Origin: Alphaproteobacteria bacterium
GTDB lineage: Bacteria; Pseudomonadota; Alphaproteobacteria; Sphingomonadales; Sphingomonadaceae
Reading direction: 5' to 3'
Assembly: GCA_018970965.1 (NCBI GenBank)
Contig: JAGWVG010000079.1
Coordinates: 1-7,599, forward strand
DNA length: 7,599 nucleotides
A program made the position numbers and the translations under genes. The notes under the pieces are model-generated. The model saw nothing but the letters and a program-made list of their open reading frames with translations, had not been told where the DNA came from and did no database searches. The stretch's first letter is position 1. Every line of letters starts with the position of its first letter. Of the stretch, positions 6,226-7,599 are shown one piece after another.

Positions 6226-7587
6226 TTAGTCCCGACGTACGGCCATGCTGCTCGAGAGCGTTCCAAAGATCTCACTAGGCAGCTCCATTGGTGCGTGTGC
6301 GCCAAATAATTTCTCAGCCAGGGCCTCGGTCGAAACGGCTAAATTAAATTGCTCGGCTATTGGGTCGCTGACACTGCCATATCGGCCAGATAAATGGTGT
6401 ATCCACGCAGCAATCGCGGCCATAATCACTGGGCTTTGCCGCCCCAATTCGTGGCGTTCCCGCAAGGTTTCCAGCCAACGCTGCGGGATTTTTTGGCTGC
6501 CGTCCATTGCGATCTGTTCCAGCCGATGGTTGAGGGCCGGATTGTCAAACCTAACCATCAAATCCGTCGCGTAATCGAGAGCAGAAAAGCCGGGCATTTT
6601 GGGCAATGTGGGCGCTGCCTCGGCCAGCATAAGTTGTTGGATCATCTCGCGTATCTGCTGGTCTGCAATGGCTTGATGCACATAATCATAGCCCCGCATC
6701 AGCCCAATATATGCTAGCGCAGAATGGGCGCCATTCAGCATACGCAGCTTTGCCTTCTCCCAGGGCGCAACATCCGCCACAAACTGGACGCCGCTTTTCT
6801 CCCATTGCGGGCGCGGCCCTGCAAAGCGATCTTCGATCACCCATTGTGTGAATGGTTCAGTCAACACCAGCCCGGTGTCGCGTAGACCCAGCAGCTCTTC
6901 CGCCGCGTCAACATCGCCTGTCGTGGTTGCGGGGACTATGCGATCCACCATAGAGCAAGGGAAAGTGCAGTTCTCACCAACCCAATGTGCAAGCGCAGCA
7001 TCTTGTCGCAGCAAATATTCGCCGACGAGCCGCTCAAGCTGACGCCCGTTATCGGAGAGATTATCGCAGCTCAGGAGGGTCACGCCGGGCAAGCCCTCAG
7101 CACGACGCTGCGCGAGGCCAGCGTGCAGGAAGCGATAAATGCTCGCCCCGTCTGCCAAATTATGGTCGAGCGATCCGTCTGCCGCGCGGCAATATCCTTT
7201 TTCAGTGACTGTGAAACTCACGATATGCGTCGACGGCGCCGCAATCGCAGCAACGACAGCCTCAGGCGACCCTCCGGCGACCAAAACTTTCGCCACACTT
7301 CCAATTACACGGAAAGCATCGCCCGCCGCGCTGCGCATATTCGCAAGATAGAGGCCATCCTGCGGGTTAAGCTGATCTGCGACATTCGCTGAACGCAACG
7401 ACACGCCCGTAATCAACCAATCGCGCTCTCCCCGCCCCAGGGCAGCGTCCGTGTAAACGGCCTGATGAGCACGATGAAATGCGCCAATCCCGAAATGAAC
7501 AATGCCGCTGGCTTGCCCCTGCCGCTCATAGCCCGGCCGGGCAATAGAAGGTGGGAGGTTGTCCAGCGTCGCGGTATTGAGCCTCAC
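6226..7587 (-). CDS. Mannitol dehydrogenase family oxidoreductase (fructuronate reductase-like)
   Basis: A 453-residue cytosolic NAD(H)-dependent polyol dehydrogenase of the long-chain mannitol dehydrogenase family, which covers mannitol, arabinitol and mannonate/fructuronate oxidoreductases. The N-terminal nucleotide-binding segment is IVHFGIGAFHRAHQA (29-43). TEPFTQWVIEDRF (243-255) and the catalytic-site stretch KLRMLNGAHSALAY (280-293) are typical; Lys280, Asn285 and His288 match the spacing of the known Lys-Asn-His set. The start is GTG at 7587, chosen because MRLN...LP is the usual family beginning; no clear ribosome binding site is visible in the 12 bases upstream that remain. Its exact substrate is unresolved, with D-mannonate/fructuronate or mannitol most likely. 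It is separate from the five-gene operon, converges with the AraC-family gene and probably belongs to a sugar operon upstream, beyond the window. Confidence 0.92.
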   Translation of the reverse strand: MRLNTATLDNLPPSIARPGYERQGQASGIVHFGIGAFHRAHQAVYTDAALGRGERDWLITGVSLRSANVADQLNPQDGLYLANMRSAAGDAFRVIGSVAKVLVAGGSPEAVVAAIAAPSTHIVSFTVTEKGYCRAADGSLDHNLADGASIYRFLHAGLAQRRAEGLPGVTLLSCDNLSDNGRQLERLVGEYLLRQDAALAHWVGENCTFPCSMVDRIVPATTTGDVDAAEELLGLRDTGLVLTEPFTQWVIEDRFAGPRPQWEKSGVQFVADVAPWEKAKLRMLNGAHSALAYIGLMRGYDYVHQAIADQQIREMIQQLMLAEAAPTLPKMPGFSALDYATDLMVRFDNPALNHRLEQIAMDGSQKIPQRWLETLRERHELGRQSPVIMAAIAAWIHHLSGRYGSVSDPIAEQFNLAVSTEALAEKLFGAHAPMELPSEIFGTLSSSMAVRRD

Positions 7588-7599
7588 AATTTATACGCC

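Noticed and set aside
1..7599. Search for tRNA or rRNA genes, CRISPR arrays, transposases or integrases
   Set aside because: No cloverleaf-like block, regularly spaced short repeat array or transposase/integrase motif was seen on either strand. Apart from the flanking imperfect repeats, nothing directly marks a mobile element.

Overview
The window looks like a moderately GC-rich alphaproteobacterium, most likely a member of the Sphingomonadales. The grounds are the style of the proteins (a Spinster-like MFS transporter, a TauD/TfdA dioxygenase, a QorA-type reductase), the frequent GTG/TTG starts and the GC-biased third codon positions. This placement is an inference from sequence style; there is no rRNA or marker gene.

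Layout. Positions 1-81 (+) hold the last 26 codons of an unidentified gene. A short spacer (82-212) contains a hairpin and one copy of a dispersed repeat. A tight five-gene operon follows on the minus strand, transcribed from 4957 down to 213: QOR-type NADPH reductase (4957-3980), TauD/TfdA 2-oxoglutarate dioxygenase (3968-3120), BKACE/DUF849 beta-keto acid cleavage-type enzyme (3104-2052), RBBP9/YdeN-type serine hydrolase (2055-1459) and MFS transporter (about 1478-213). Gaps are 11 and 15 nt, then overlaps of 4 and about 20 nt. A divergent AraC-family regulator (5086-6096, +, TTG start) is separated from the operon by a 128-bp regulatory region. A 129-bp convergent spacer (6097-6225) carries the second repeat copy. 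A mannitol dehydrogenase/fructuronate reductase family gene (7587-6226, -) with a GTG start fills the rest.

How the genes may work together. The regulator plus operon look like a self-contained catabolic module. The transporter would import a small organic acid or conjugate. The dioxygenase would hydroxylate it, often with loss of a heteroatom group. The reductase would saturate an enone or quinone-like intermediate. The BKACE enzyme would cleave a beta-keto acid against acetyl-CoA, and the hydrolase would release an ester or thioester. The substrate cannot be read from the sequence, and I do not recognise this gene combination as a named pathway.

Points of most interest: (1) the BKACE protein keeps the zinc ligands and the Arg/Asp pair but, in a hand alignment, lacks three other residues of the characterised enzyme and carries an insertion; (2) the regulator-operon spacer has a near-perfect 13-bp direct repeat with a 21-bp period, the geometry of an AraC-type operator; (3) an 11-bp-arm hairpin occludes part of the reductase ribosome binding site; (4) an imperfect 40-bp direct repeat flanks the whole six-gene module.
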